From a virus: a DNA stretch of 38,240 nucleotides. The notes under the pieces are model-generated. The model did no database searches and was not told the origin of the DNA. It saw nothing but the letters and a program-made list of their open reading frames with translations. Positions 24,406-31,039 of this stretch are shown here, in pieces. Position numbers and translations under genes: made by a program. The stretch is from positions 1 to 38,240 of the IMG/VR virus record IMGVR_UViG_3300037137_002161; one strand, given 5' to 3'. The number at the start of each line of letters is the position of its first letter. The stretch's first letter is position 1.

Positions 24406-24436
24406 GGCGCCGGTCGGATTCCCTCCGACCGGCGCC
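24406..24436 (-). terminator. Perfect 13-bp hairpin ending the accessory block
   Basis: GGCGCCGGTCGGA and TCCGACCGGCGCC pair perfectly around a five-base loop. It lies between the last accessory gene (stop 24495) and the head operon (start 24349). No T-tract follows, so termination efficiency is uncertain; a protein-binding or RNA-processing site is an alternative. Confidence 0.6.
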
Positions 24437-24494
24437 CCGCAGCGGCTCCCTTCGCTCCTACGACGTCCGAGTCGAGGTCACCTCCCTGTGGAAG

Positions 24495-24722
24495 TCATGA
24501 GATCCACCCCGGGCGCCCGAGCGACCGCTCGCGCCGGATCCGCAGGCAGTTCGAGCAGCGGTCCATACCGGGTGCTCCGGCGCCGAACCGCTCCGAGACC
24601 ATCGCGCCGCATAGCGCGCGCGGCCACTCGGGCTTGAGCACCAGGTGGGCGAGCGGTGGCTTGAGGTCGTGGTCCCTCGTGACCGTGGACGTGGCCTCAG
24701 CATCCCGAACGTGGGCGCTCAT
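24495..24722 (-). CDS. Small Cys-containing protein
   Basis: 75 residues. HLVLKPEWPRALCGAMVSER and DRCSNCLRIRRE give a Leu-Cys-Gly then CxxC pattern that recurs in tiny phage and bacterial proteins (a histidine followed by ALCG and a CxxC). Likely one zinc site. Starts as ATGA overlap. Last gene of the accessory block. Function unknown. Confidence 0.55.
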   Translation of the reverse strand: MSAHVRDAEATSTVTRDHDLKPPLAHLVLKPEWPRALCGAMVSERFGAGAPGMDRCSNCLRIRRERSLGRPGWIS

Positions 24723-24958
24723 GATAGGAAGTCCCGGACCAGCCAGCGCCCATCGGCCAGGGTGGTCGTGGCGACCGCGCGCGGCGTCCGGGTGGATCCA
24801 CCGCGGGATCTGCGGCCGGTCCAGGCCTCCATGGCCTGGCCGATCTCGCGGTGCAAGTGCGGCGATGGGCGACGGCGATATTGCTCGAGCAGATGCCGCA
24901 GACACTCCTGCGGATCTCCGAGGTGGCGTTCGAGCGCGCGCAGCGAGGCGAGGTTCAT
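24719..24958 (-). CDS. Small helical hypothetical protein
   Basis: 79 residues from ATG 24958, chosen because it overlaps the upstream stop as ATGA; another ATG lies 12 bases earlier. A helical N-terminus (LASLRALERHLGDPQECLRH) and basic middle. No family recognised. Confidence 0.5.
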   Translation of the reverse strand: MNLASLRALERHLGDPQECLRHLLEQYRRRPSPHLHREIGQAMEAWTGRRSRGGSTRTPRAVATTTLADGRWLVRDFLS

Positions 24959-25185
24959 GCCGGCCGCCATTCCTTACCATCCAGCGAGGTCTCGATGAAC
25001 CCGACGATCAGGGCCGGATCGGTTTCGGTGGAGCCGCCGCAGGCTAGGCAGTGCATCTCGAGGTCGATGAAGCGCGGATCCTCGCGTTCGATCCTCCAGG
25101 AGAACACAGTCGCGCAGACCAGGCACTTCGACAATCCGCTCAGGGCCCGAACGCGGACGTGCATCACGAGGTCGGAGCGCGCCAT
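24955..25185 (-). CDS. Small zinc-ribbon-like protein
   Basis: 76 residues. CLVC (about residue 21) and CLAC (about residue 46) lie on beta-hairpins (LSKCLVCATVFSWRI; IDLEMHCLACGGS), a zinc-ribbon arrangement. Starts in a TGATG overlap with the preceding secreted protein gene. Function unknown. Confidence 0.58.
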   Translation of the reverse strand: MARSDLVMHVRVRALSGLSKCLVCATVFSWRIEREDPRFIDLEMHCLACGGSTETDPALIVGFIETSLDGKEWRPA

Positions 25186-25676
25186 CAGCGGATCACCACG
25201 ATGCGCTGCACGCCGGAGGCGTGGCGCTCGAAGTAGACCCCGGGCGCGAGCGGAGGCTGGACCCGGCGCCCGGAGAGGTCGTAGAGCCGCGACGGTCCGG
25301 ACTCGAGCGGCGGCGGTCCACGCGGGGCCTCAAGCGCCCCCCCATGGAGCAGCACCACGTTCGAGCCGCAGGACCGGTTGCCGGCCCGGTCGCTCGTGAC
25401 CACCTGGACCTGTCCACCGGTGGTATCGGCGTCCGGAATCGCGACGCTGCAGGGTTCTCCCTCCAGGCCGCGCACCCCCAGCGCCCGCGCCACGTAGGAC
25501 TGCGGGTGCGCGTAGCTCTGGACCCACACGAAGGCCGAGTCGAGGTCCGAGAGCAGGAAGGAGCCGCGATCGCAGACGAAGGGCCAGGTCACGGAGCGCC
25601 CGACGCTGTCCACGGCGGCGTTCGAGTCCGGTAGGGTGAAGCTGACGACGATGGCCAGCGCGATCGCGGCGATCAA
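25185..25676 (-). CDS. Secreted protein with type-IX-secretion-like C-terminal tail
   Basis: 163 residues. The best start is TTG 25676; the frame is closed just upstream by the stop of the preceding gene, in the same frame. The N-terminus is a hydrophobic export-like stretch (IAAIALAIVVSFTLP) with a possible cleavage after SNA. The middle is beta-rich with Cys pairs (FVCDRG, EPCSVAIPDADTT, NRSCGSNVVLLHG) and reads like an Ig/fibronectin-like domain (VQVVTSDRAGN). The last ~35 residues (SRLYDLSGRRVQPPLAPGVY, then FERHASGVQRIVVIR) match the consensus of type A sorting domains of type IX secretion: YDxxGRxV, a loop, GxYFxR, xxGxxRxVVxR. This predicts secretion and surface attachment in a host with that system. 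A cargo protein carried by a phage with this tail is unusual. Confidence 0.7.
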   Translation of the reverse strand: MIAAIALAIVVSFTLPDSNAAVDSVGRSVTWPFVCDRGSFLLSDLDSAFVWVQSYAHPQSYVARALGVRGLEGEPCSVAIPDADTTGGQVQVVTSDRAGNRSCGSNVVLLHGGALEAPRGPPPLESGPSRLYDLSGRRVQPPLAPGVYFERHASGVQRIVVIR

Positions 25677-25688
25677 GCCTGGTCCCGG

Positions 25689-25979
25689 TCATGCGGCGGT
25701 CTCCGCATCTTCGACCCTCGGGTCCTTGAAGATCGGGATGAGCGGCGGGAGCAGCTCGAGCGCCTCGCGCAGGCAGTGCTCGCAGCCGCACCTCAGCTCA
25801 CCGCCCTCGAACGCCTGGCTCCGCACCAGGCACTCGATCCTCCCACGCAGGACGTTGAGCCGAACATACAGCACCTCGAGGTCGCGCGGGACGTTGACCG
25901 GCGCCAGCGGGCCGGCGGTGCCGCACGAGATCAGCGACTCGATCAGGCCGGTGCTGGCGAGCAACACGCGCAGCCCCAT
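25689..25979 (-). CDS. Small hypothetical protein with Cys motif
   Basis: 96 residues. Hydrophobic N-terminus (LRVLLASTGLIESLISCG), helix rich in Leu/Arg (VLYVRLNVLRGRIECLV) and the Cys cluster RCGCEHCLREALELLPP. ATG overlaps the upstream stop (TGATG). Function unknown. Confidence 0.5.
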   Translation of the reverse strand: MGLRVLLASTGLIESLISCGTAGPLAPVNVPRDLEVLYVRLNVLRGRIECLVRSQAFEGGELRCGCEHCLREALELLPPLIPIFKDPRVEDAETAA

Positions 25980-26251
25980 CAGGATCCGCCCGCGCCGGCG
26001 GCCATCGCCAGCGACTGCTGCTCGAGCCGAGCCGCGATCGCGAGCCCGTGCCGGTAGCCCTTGACGAAGTCAGCGAGCAGCACCGGCGAGTGCTCGTAGT
26101 CCATCTCGGCGATCCGCACGCGCTCCCAGGCGCGGCGATCCGCCCCGAGCTCGTAGCCGCGCTCCCAGGCGCGGACCCGCGCGCCGATCGCCGCGGGGTT
26201 GCGGTAGTGCCGCGGCCAGCCCTGGCCGGGGTGCGTCGGGGTGCGGCTCAC
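25979..26251 (-). CDS. Small hypothetical protein
   Basis: 90 residues from GTG 26251 in a GTGA overlap. Contains GARVRAWERGYELGADRRAW and VKGYRHGLAIAARLEQQSLA. A compact, mostly helical protein without recognised domain. Similar WERGYxxG patterns occur in phage accessory proteins. Confidence 0.5.
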   Translation of the reverse strand: MSRTPTHPGQGWPRHYRNPAAIGARVRAWERGYELGADRRAWERVRIAEMDYEHSPVLLADFVKGYRHGLAIAARLEQQSLAMAAGAGGS

Positions 26252-26415
26252 GCGAACTTCCCGCGCCGGCGCCGTGCCGTCCGGGCGCGCGCGCGGCCGC
26301 CGCGGCGCGCGATCTCGACCCGCTGCGCCAGGGTCAGGCTCCGGGCGCGCGCCCGCCCGCCCCGCGGGCCCCCGCGCTTGCCCATCAGCGAGGCCGCCTG
26401 GTTGATCTTCCTCAC
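26248..26415 (-). CDS. Tiny Arg-rich protein
   Basis: 55 residues from GTG 26415 (GTGA overlap). Contains RGGRARAR twice flanking LTLAQRVEIAR. Short proteins with ARAxxLxxxxRxEIAxxxxxAR patterns are common in phages and plasmids and may bind DNA or RNA. Function unknown. Confidence 0.5.
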   Translation of the reverse strand: MRKINQAASLMGKRGGPRGGRARARSLTLAQRVEIARRGGRARARTARRRRGKFA

Positions 26416-26879
26416 GTCGCTCCTCCCAGCTCGAGCTCGAGGTTCCGCTTCTTCGCCCTGCGGGTCGCGGCCGCGTTGCGCTGGTGGTGCGGGGCATCAT
26501 AGCGCAGGTGGCAGCGCGGGCAGGCGGCGTACAGGTTCTCGGCACCGCAGTTGCCCGGGTCGTGGTCGCGGTGCGCCACGGTCAGGACGACGCGCCGCCC
26601 GCGGGCCCAGCGCGGCGCCTCGCCCTGGCGCTCCTCGCAGCGGCGCTGGACCGTGATCGCGCCCGCGCCGCCGCAGCTCTCGCAGCCCTCGCGCCGCCCC
26701 TCGGCCAGGCAGTTCGGGCAGGGCGCCGGCAGCGGCGGGTGCAGGCCGCACTCGCCGACGCACTCGCAGCGGCCGCCCGAGCGGAGGCGGATCCGGTGCG
26801 AGACCTCCGGCCAGTTGGCCGGGTAGCGCGCCATGCGCGCGCGCAGGCGCTGGCGGGACTCCTCCGAGCGGCGGCTCAC
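26412..26879 (-). CDS. HNH endonuclease with Cys-rich insertion
   Basis: 155 residues from GTG 26879 (GTGA overlap). C-terminal HNH core: LTVAHRDHDPGNCGAENLYA, then CPRCHLRYDAPHH and NAAATRRAKK, with the expected His-Asp-His and CxxC zinc-binding pairs. Before it, residues about 45-80 carry CPNC and CESCGGAGA plus RRCEER. The CxxCxGxG element resembles the zinc repeat of DnaJ. This extra Cys-rich stretch appears inserted between the usual GRCEC...ECGLH start and the nuclease core. HNH enzymes near terminase can assist packaging; here it lies mid-accessory-block. Confidence 0.75.
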   Translation of the reverse strand: MSRRSEESRQRLRARMARYPANWPEVSHRIRLRSGGRCECVGECGLHPPLPAPCPNCLAEGRREGCESCGGAGAITVQRRCEERQGEAPRWARGRRVVLTVAHRDHDPGNCGAENLYAACPRCHLRYDAPHHQRNAAATRRAKKRNLELELGGAT

Positions 26880-27115
26880 GTCTCGGGGAGCGCGGCGATC
26901 TGGGCCCGCGTCAGGTCGATCCGCGTGAAGCGCAGCTCGACCGAGCCGCCGTCCTCGAGCTCGTCGAGGTAGGCCTGCACCCGCTCCCCGACGACCAGGA
27001 AGCGATGCGCCCGCTGGTCGGCGCCGGCCGACTCCACCCAGATCACGCCCTCGACCTCGCCGTCCGGGCAGTCCAGGCTGATCGTGACGTACCTGCGCGC
27101 CGGGTCGTCGTTCAT
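26876..27115 (-). CDS. Small acidic hypothetical protein
   Basis: 79 residues, beta-rich start (RYVTISLDCPDGEVEGVIWV) and helical end. Begins as ATGA overlap with the preceding gene and overlaps the following HNH gene. No domain recognised. Confidence 0.5.
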   Translation of the reverse strand: MNDDPARRYVTISLDCPDGEVEGVIWVESAGADQRAHRFLVVGERVQAYLDELEDGGSVELRFTRIDLTRAQIAALPET

Positions 27116-27504
27116 GGGGTCCAGTGCAGCTCGTAGGTGCAGATCGGGGCGAGGTTTCGGGGCGCGTGGTGCTGCAGCGCCCGGACCGTCTCCTGGCCGA
27201 GGATGCCGTCAATCTCGACGCCAATGGTCCGCTGCAGCAGCTGGATCGCGCCGGCAACGCCCAGATGGGGCGCAACGTCGCCGGTCGGCTGGCCCGCGCC
27301 CTCGTCCTCCTGCGGGGTGTTCATCCAGAGCGCCAGGCCGGCCAGGAACGCCGGCATCCGGTGGTTGAGCGCCATGATCTCCAGCTTGACCCGGTGCGAG
27401 ATCGAACCCGCGCCGCGGTCGTTCGGCCTCGGCTCCATCTCGATCGCGCTGATGCGCCGCAGCGCGTTGCGGAACACCGCCAGCGCCTGCTCGTCCCTGG
27501 TCAT
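27112..27504 (-). CDS. Hypothetical protein with peptidoglycan-binding-like helix
   Basis: 130 residues from ATG 27504 (ATGA overlap). The first two-thirds are helical with ALNHRMPAFLAGLALWMN. The C-terminal part, VAGAIQLLQRTIGVEIDGIL and GQETVRALQHHAP, has the LQxxxG(V)xxDGxxGxxTxxAL pattern of peptidoglycan-binding domains. Without a catalytic domain or signal peptide, a cell-wall role is unproven. Confidence 0.5.
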   Translation of the reverse strand: MTRDEQALAVFRNALRRISAIEMEPRPNDRGAGSISHRVKLEIMALNHRMPAFLAGLALWMNTPQEDEGAGQPTGDVAPHLGVAGAIQLLQRTIGVEIDGILGQETVRALQHHAPRNLAPICTYELHWTP

Positions 27505-27818
27505 GCGACCCTCCGGGTCTGGTTCTTGAGCTGCTCGATAATCTTTCGCGCCTCGAGCCCACGTCCGGCGAGGTCCGCCCAAGCCTGCCACTCGGAGTAG
27601 ATCGCGTCCTCCGCCTCCTGGAGCTCGCGCCGGTGCTGCAGCACGATCGAGGCCAGCAGGCGCCGCGCGAACGCTTCCGTCCGCTCGGCCAGCAGGCGCC
27701 GCGCGAACGCTTCCGTCCGCTCGTGGCCCGGATATCGCGCCGCGGGCGGCGCCGGCGGCGGGTCCGGCTTGCGTCCACTCGCGGGGAGCGCGGTCGGTTG
27801 CTTGCGGTTGCCGCTCAC
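27501..27818 (-). CDS. Hypothetical protein with 12-residue tandem duplication
   Basis: 105 residues from GTG 27818, chosen because it overlaps the micropeptide stop as GTGA; ATG 27830 is an alternative. A Pro-rich N-terminus (SGRKPDPPPAPPAARYPG) precedes RTEAFARRLLAE present twice in a row, encoded by an exact 36-bp duplication. Then a helical C-terminus (IVLQHRRELQEAEDAIYSEW). Function unknown. Confidence 0.5.
   Translation of the reverse strand: MSGNRKQPTALPASGRKPDPPPAPPAARYPGHERTEAFARRLLAERTEAFARRLLASIVLQHRRELQEAEDAIYSEWQAWADLAGRGLEARKIIEQLKNQTRRVA
27652..27723. repeat. Exact 36-bp tandem duplication, 2 copies
   Basis: Copies at 27652-27687 and 27688-27723 are identical. 36 is a multiple of three, so the reading frame is kept. 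Recent origin is implied by the perfect identity. Confidence 0.9.
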
Positions 27819-27928
27819 CGCGCCCACCATAGCAGGTCAAGCGCGCCCTTCCACTGGATGAGCCACCACAGCGGGATGATCTCCCCGCAGATCACCATCG
27901 GGTTCCACTGGTCTCCTCCGTCGTCCAT
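27815..27928 (-). CDS. Trp-rich 37-residue micropeptide
   Basis: 37 residues from ATG 27928 with a strong Shine-Dalgarno (AGGAGGAG). Sequence contains IPLWWLIQWK and LLWWAR: six Trp in 37 residues, with charged residues at both ends. The middle could lie in or on a membrane. The stop overlaps the GTG of the next gene. It is preceded by a strongly structured ~70-base stretch. Function unknown. Confidence 0.5.
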   Translation of the reverse strand: MDDGGDQWNPMVICGEIIPLWWLIQWKGALDLLWWAR

Positions 27929-27950
27929 CGTCTCCTCCTGTTTGAAGCGA

Positions 27951-28017
27951 GCGCCGGCGTGCGGGGCAGGACGGACGTCGTCCCGCACCTTGCCCGCCCG
28001 TCCGACGTGGCCGGCGC
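27951..28017 (-). other. Structured non-coding stretch before the micropeptide
   Basis: Outer arms GCGCCGGC (27951-27958) and GCCGGCGC (28010-28017) pair perfectly. Inside, GTGCGGG/CCCGCAC and GGACG/CGTCC arms can form further helices. It fills most of the gap between two small genes and sits ~30 bases before the micropeptide start. A regulatory RNA element or read-through attenuator is possible. Confidence 0.4.
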
Positions 28018-28025
28018 CCGCTAGG

Positions 28026-28277
28026 TCAGTGCTTCGGGGCCGGGTTTGAGACCGGGCCGCCGGCGGTCGCGGTGCTCTGCTGCGCCTGGAACGCCCCCGC
28101 CCGGATCAACTTGACCCGCGGCTCGTCGAACCACTCGGACTTCGGCTCGCCCTTGTCGCCGAGCGACTGCGAGTTGATCAGGATGTGCACGCACCCGTTC
28201 AGGTAGACCGCGCGTCCCGTCACGATGCCCGAGAAGCCGGAGATCACGTCCTTCGCCCTGTCGCCGAGCTTCACCAT
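28026..28277 (-). CDS. Small conserved-looking phage protein
   Basis: 83 residues. Begins KLGDRAKDVISGFSGIVTGR followed by AVYLNGCVHILI and EWFDEPRVKLI. The GDxxxDxxSGFxGIVTGRxxYLNGC pattern is a widespread phage accessory family of unknown function, probably an SH3-like barrel. Follows the helical 28288-28623 gene. Confidence 0.65.
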   Translation of the reverse strand: MVKLGDRAKDVISGFSGIVTGRAVYLNGCVHILINSQSLGDKGEPKSEWFDEPRVKLIRAGAFQAQQSTATAGGPVSNPAPKH

Positions 28278-28287
28278 CTGCTGCCCC

Positions 28288-28623
28288 CTATCGGATGACC
28301 CGGGCCGCGCCCGAATCGAACGCGGAGCGCAGCCGGCGCGTCTCGAAGTAGCCCGCGAGGTCCGGCTCCTGCTCCATGATGAGCCGCGCGTAGCGGCTGC
28401 GCCAGTTGTTATTGAGCCTGAAGAAGTCGCCGCGCGTCTCCACCCACCGCTGCCAGCGCATCACCTCCCACAGGTGGCCGATCCCGACGTGCCGGCCGGC
28501 CGTGAAGTACCCGCGCGCGAGCCGCACCAGCGTCGCGTAGACCTGGGGGTTCGCGGCGTGGAAGGCCTCGAAGGCGCGCTGCAGGCGGTCGATGAGCCAC
28601 AGCTGCGGCAGGTGGCCGGTCAT
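28288..28623 (-). CDS. Conserved phage helical protein
   Basis: 111 residues from ATG 28623 (ATGA overlap). Contains FHAANPQVYATLVRLARGYF, HLWEVMRWQRWVETRG and FRLNNNWRSRYARLIMEQEP. The FKLNNNxxSRYARLIMEQEP element and preceding NPxVYxxLVxLA segment form a recognisable family shared by many phages. Function unknown; position here is within the accessory block. Confidence 0.65.
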   Translation of the reverse strand: MTGHLPQLWLIDRLQRAFEAFHAANPQVYATLVRLARGYFTAGRHVGIGHLWEVMRWQRWVETRGDFFRLNNNWRSRYARLIMEQEPDLAGYFETRRLRSAFDSGAARVIR

Positions 28624-28898
28624 TCGAACCGCTCCCACGTCTCGGTAGCCCGCCGGACCTCTATCCACTGCTCGACCACCTTGTCGGCCACGATCCGCGC
28701 GCTCACTCGCATGAAGCGCACCGTCGGGTCGAGCACCGCGCGCCCGCACAGGTGGGCGAACTCCGGCAGCGCCGGCTGACTGAGCTCGACGGCCGGGATC
28801 GGCGCCGGCGACTCCGCGGTGCGGGTCGCGACCTCGTGCTCGAGCTGCTCGAGGTAGGCGCGCATCTGGCGGTCGCTGAAGTCGAGGCGCCGACTCAC
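28620..28898 (-). CDS. Small hypothetical protein
   Basis: 92 residues from GTG 28898 (GTGA overlap). Starts SRRLDFSDRQMRAYLEQLEH and ends with a helix (FMRVSARIVADKVVEQWIEV). No recognised domain. Confidence 0.5.
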   Translation of the reverse strand: MSRRLDFSDRQMRAYLEQLEHEVATRTAESPAPIPAVELSQPALPEFAHLCGRAVLDPTVRFMRVSARIVADKVVEQWIEVRRATETWERFE

Positions 28899-29149
28899 GC
28901 GTCCCCCGCCGGCGCCGGGGCGTCGGTGAGCTCGATCGTGAAGCACTTGCCGATCGGGAACTGCGCCAGGTCCTCGGGCCGGACCTGCCAGACCATCGGG
29001 CCGCCGTGGAGGCGGTCGCCGAGGCTCCCCACCACCTGGAAGTGCACGCGCGGGTGGGGCGCGACCATCTGGCCGGCGTGCTCCTGAAGCGCGACTGGGC
29101 CGGCGTCGAGGTGCGAGACCCAGACCCGCTGCGTGAGCAGGATCCTCAC
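28895..29149 (-). CDS. Small protein, paralogue of the 29358 gene
   Basis: 84 residues from GTG 29149 (GTGA overlap). Beta-rich: ILLTQRVWVSHLDAG, then HFQVVGSLGDRLHGG and LAQFPIGKCFTIELTDA. The ending QFPIGKCFTIEL mirrors EFPLGRAFDLEL in the 29358-29591 protein, so the two are probably duplicated copies of one fold. Function unknown. Confidence 0.55.
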   Translation of the reverse strand: MRILLTQRVWVSHLDAGPVALQEHAGQMVAPHPRVHFQVVGSLGDRLHGGPMVWQVRPEDLAQFPIGKCFTIELTDAPAPAGDA

Positions 29150-29361
29150 CGATGCCTCGCACACGGGGGCGCGGGTGTCCCCATGAAGTCGACGAGCTTC
29201 ATCCACCGCGGACCCAGCACCAGCGCCGCCAGGCCGGCCCGGCACTGCGGGCACTCGATGAGTGAGATCGCGAGCGCGGCATCGCGGACAGTGGCGAACC
29301 CCAGCGTGAGCAGGAGCCGCTGGACCCAGCCGAGTGCGCGGCCGCGGAGGAAGACGATCAC
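29146..29361 (-). CDS. Small hypothetical protein with CxxC
   Basis: 71 residues from GTG 29361 (GTGA overlap). Hydrophobic helices (VQRLLLTLGFATVRDA) then ECPQCRAGLAALVLGPRW and a terminal Cys-His region (PPCARHR). One possible zinc site. It separates two paralogous genes. Function unknown. Confidence 0.5.
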   Translation of the reverse strand: MIVFLRGRALGWVQRLLLTLGFATVRDAALAISLIECPQCRAGLAALVLGPRWMKLVDFMGTPAPPCARHR

Positions 29362-29591
29362 GGTCCGACCTCCGTGGCGTGCAGCTCGAGGTCGAACGCG
29401 CGGCCCAGCGGGAACTCGGCCACGCCCGGCAGGGTCAGGTCGAAGCGCACCGGGCGGCTCGAGAGTCCGGCGACCGACAGGGTGCTCTCGAAGCTGACCT
29501 CGACCTCAGTGGGATCGAGCTTGACCGTGCCGAGCGCCCAGCTGCGTATTGAGTGGCCGGTCACCATCACGTTGAACCGGAGCGGCTCCAT
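29358..29591 (-). CDS. Small beta-rich protein, paralogue of the 28895 gene
   Basis: 77 residues. Beta-rich (FNVMVTGHSIRSWALG, VEVSFESTLSVAG) ending in PGVAEFPLGRAFDLELHATE. Starts in the stop of the ParB-domain gene. The C-terminal PxxxxFPxGxxFxxEL pattern is shared with the 28895-29149 protein. Function unknown. Confidence 0.55.
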   Translation of the reverse strand: MEPLRFNVMVTGHSIRSWALGTVKLDPTEVEVSFESTLSVAGLSSRPVRFDLTLPGVAEFPLGRAFDLELHATEVGP

Positions 29592-31039
29592 CAGCGCCGC
29601 CCTTTCTTCCGGCGCGCCGCCTTCTTCACCGGACGTTTTGCAGACGTCTGCGCCGCCGGGTCTCGCAGCAGCCCGGCCAGGTTGATCCCCAGCGCGCGCG
29701 CGTGCGACCGGAAGTCCACGTAGGCGTGCTCCGATCGGATCTCGTGCTGGATCCGCCCGTAGGCCAGGTGGCGCACCAGGTCCTCGGCGGTCCGCCCGCG
29801 CGGGACCTCGTCAGACCGGTAGGCGCCGCGCAGCAGGACCCCCGCCAGCGGCCCCTGGGCGCCCGCGGGAGCCTTGAGGACCGCCGCCCGGGTCGCCTTG
29901 AGGATCCTGGGCGTGGCGGCCTTCCAGCGCGCCCAGGCGACCGCCAGGGCCTTGCGCCGCAGCTCCCACGGCAACTGGTCCGGCCCCGCCGGCTTCGCCA
30001 CTGCCCCGCCGGCCTTCTTCCTCGCCGTCTTCGCGGCCCGCGGGAAGTGGATCTCGCAGGTCCGGTCCACGCACACCTGGAAGGCGTCGCCGCGGCCCGG
30101 GCCGACCGCGATCACGCCGAGCTCCGACTTCTCGCAGGTCCTGGACTTGACGCGCTTGCCGGACCGCGAGTGCTCGGCCAGCTCGCCGTCCGCCCGGCGC
30201 CACGACATCGGCCCGTGGGTCCGCTCCTTGCCCCGCGCGCCCTCCGGCACGTGGTAGTCGTGGGTGATGAGCACCACCTTGCGCTTCTCGGTGCTCGCGT
30301 CCTGGAGCGCCACCGCGGTCTCCGGGAACAGCAGCGGGTCGGCCGCCGTCGGCTCGAACCTCACATTGTCGTCGATCCACGACTCGAGCTCCCGCACGCT
30401 GCGCGGTTTGACCGACCTCTTCGCCTCGTCCTCCTCGAACGGATCCTGGTGCAGGTGCTCGACCGCGAAGATCCCGCCCTCCCGGCCGTTACCGATCCGG
30501 TCGGTGGCGAGCGCGCGCGCCTGGTCGGCGGGCTTCAAGCGCGCCAGCAGGATCGCGTGCCCGGCGGTGAACTTGCCGGCCCAGAACAGCGCCTTCGCCT
30601 CCTTGGTCAGCGCCAGCAGCTTGACCCGGTCGTAGACGTACTTGACCGAGCGGCCCACCCGCGCCGCGATCTTGGCGACGTCGTAGCCGGGCTGGCGCGA
30701 GAGGTCGTGGTAGCCCTGGGCCTCCTCGAGCGGGTGGAGGTCGGCGCGCTGCAGATTCTCGACCAGCTGGAGCTCGAGCGCCTCCTGGTCGGTGAGCTTC
30801 GAGATCGTGGCCGGGATGGTCTCGAGCCCAGCGGCCTTCGCGGCGCTCCAGCGCCGGTGGCCGCACACGATGACGTAGCGGTCCTCCTTCTTGGGGTGCG
30901 GGCGCACCAGGATCGGCTGCAGGATCCCGTGGGCGCGGACGCTCGCCGCGAGCTCCTCGATCCCGCAGTCGCTGACGTCCAGGCGGCGCGGGTTGGTCGC
31001 GGACGGTTCAAGCGCCGCCAGCGGCAGGTGCTCTCTCAT
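29591..31039 (-). CDS. ParB/RepB-type domain protein
   Basis: 482 residues. N-terminal ParB domain: ATNPRRLDVSDCGIEELAAS (about residues 14-33), ILVRPHPKKEDRYVIVCGHR (about 42-61) and QLVENLQRADLHPLEEAQGY, then a helix-turn-helix (VAKIAARVGRSVKYVYDRVK). The C-terminal 250 residues include CVDRTCEIHFP and a long basic tail (RPVKKAARRKKGRR). ParB domains bind CTP and DNA and act in partition or regulation. No ParA ATPase is seen in the window, so a solitary regulator or nuclease-type function is as likely as partition. The ATG lies inside the end of the upstream gene. Confidence 0.82.
   Translation of the reverse strand: MREHLPLAALEPSATNPRRLDVSDCGIEELAASVRAHGILQPILVRPHPKKEDRYVIVCGHRRWSAAKAAGLETIPATISKLTDQEALELQLVENLQRADLHPLEEAQGYHDLSRQPGYDVAKIAARVGRSVKYVYDRVKLLALTKEAKALFWAGKFTAGHAILLARLKPADQARALATDRIGNGREGGIFAVEHLHQDPFEEDEAKRSVKPRSVRELESWIDDNVRFEPTAADPLLFPETAVALQDASTEKRKVVLITHDYHVPEGARGKERTHGPMSWRRADGELAEHSRSGKRVKSRTCEKSELGVIAVGPGRGDAFQVCVDRTCEIHFPRAAKTARKKAGGAVAKPAGPDQLPWELRRKALAVAWARWKAATPRILKATRAAVLKAPAGAQGPLAGVLLRGAYRSDEVPRGRTAEDLVRHLAYGRIQHEIRSEHAYVDFRSHARALGINLAGLLRDPAAQTSAKRPVKKAARRKKGRR

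Noticed and set aside
26412-26879. DnaJ-type chaperone call from CxxCxGxG
   Set aside because: No J domain or repeat series; the C-terminus is a clear HNH nuclease.
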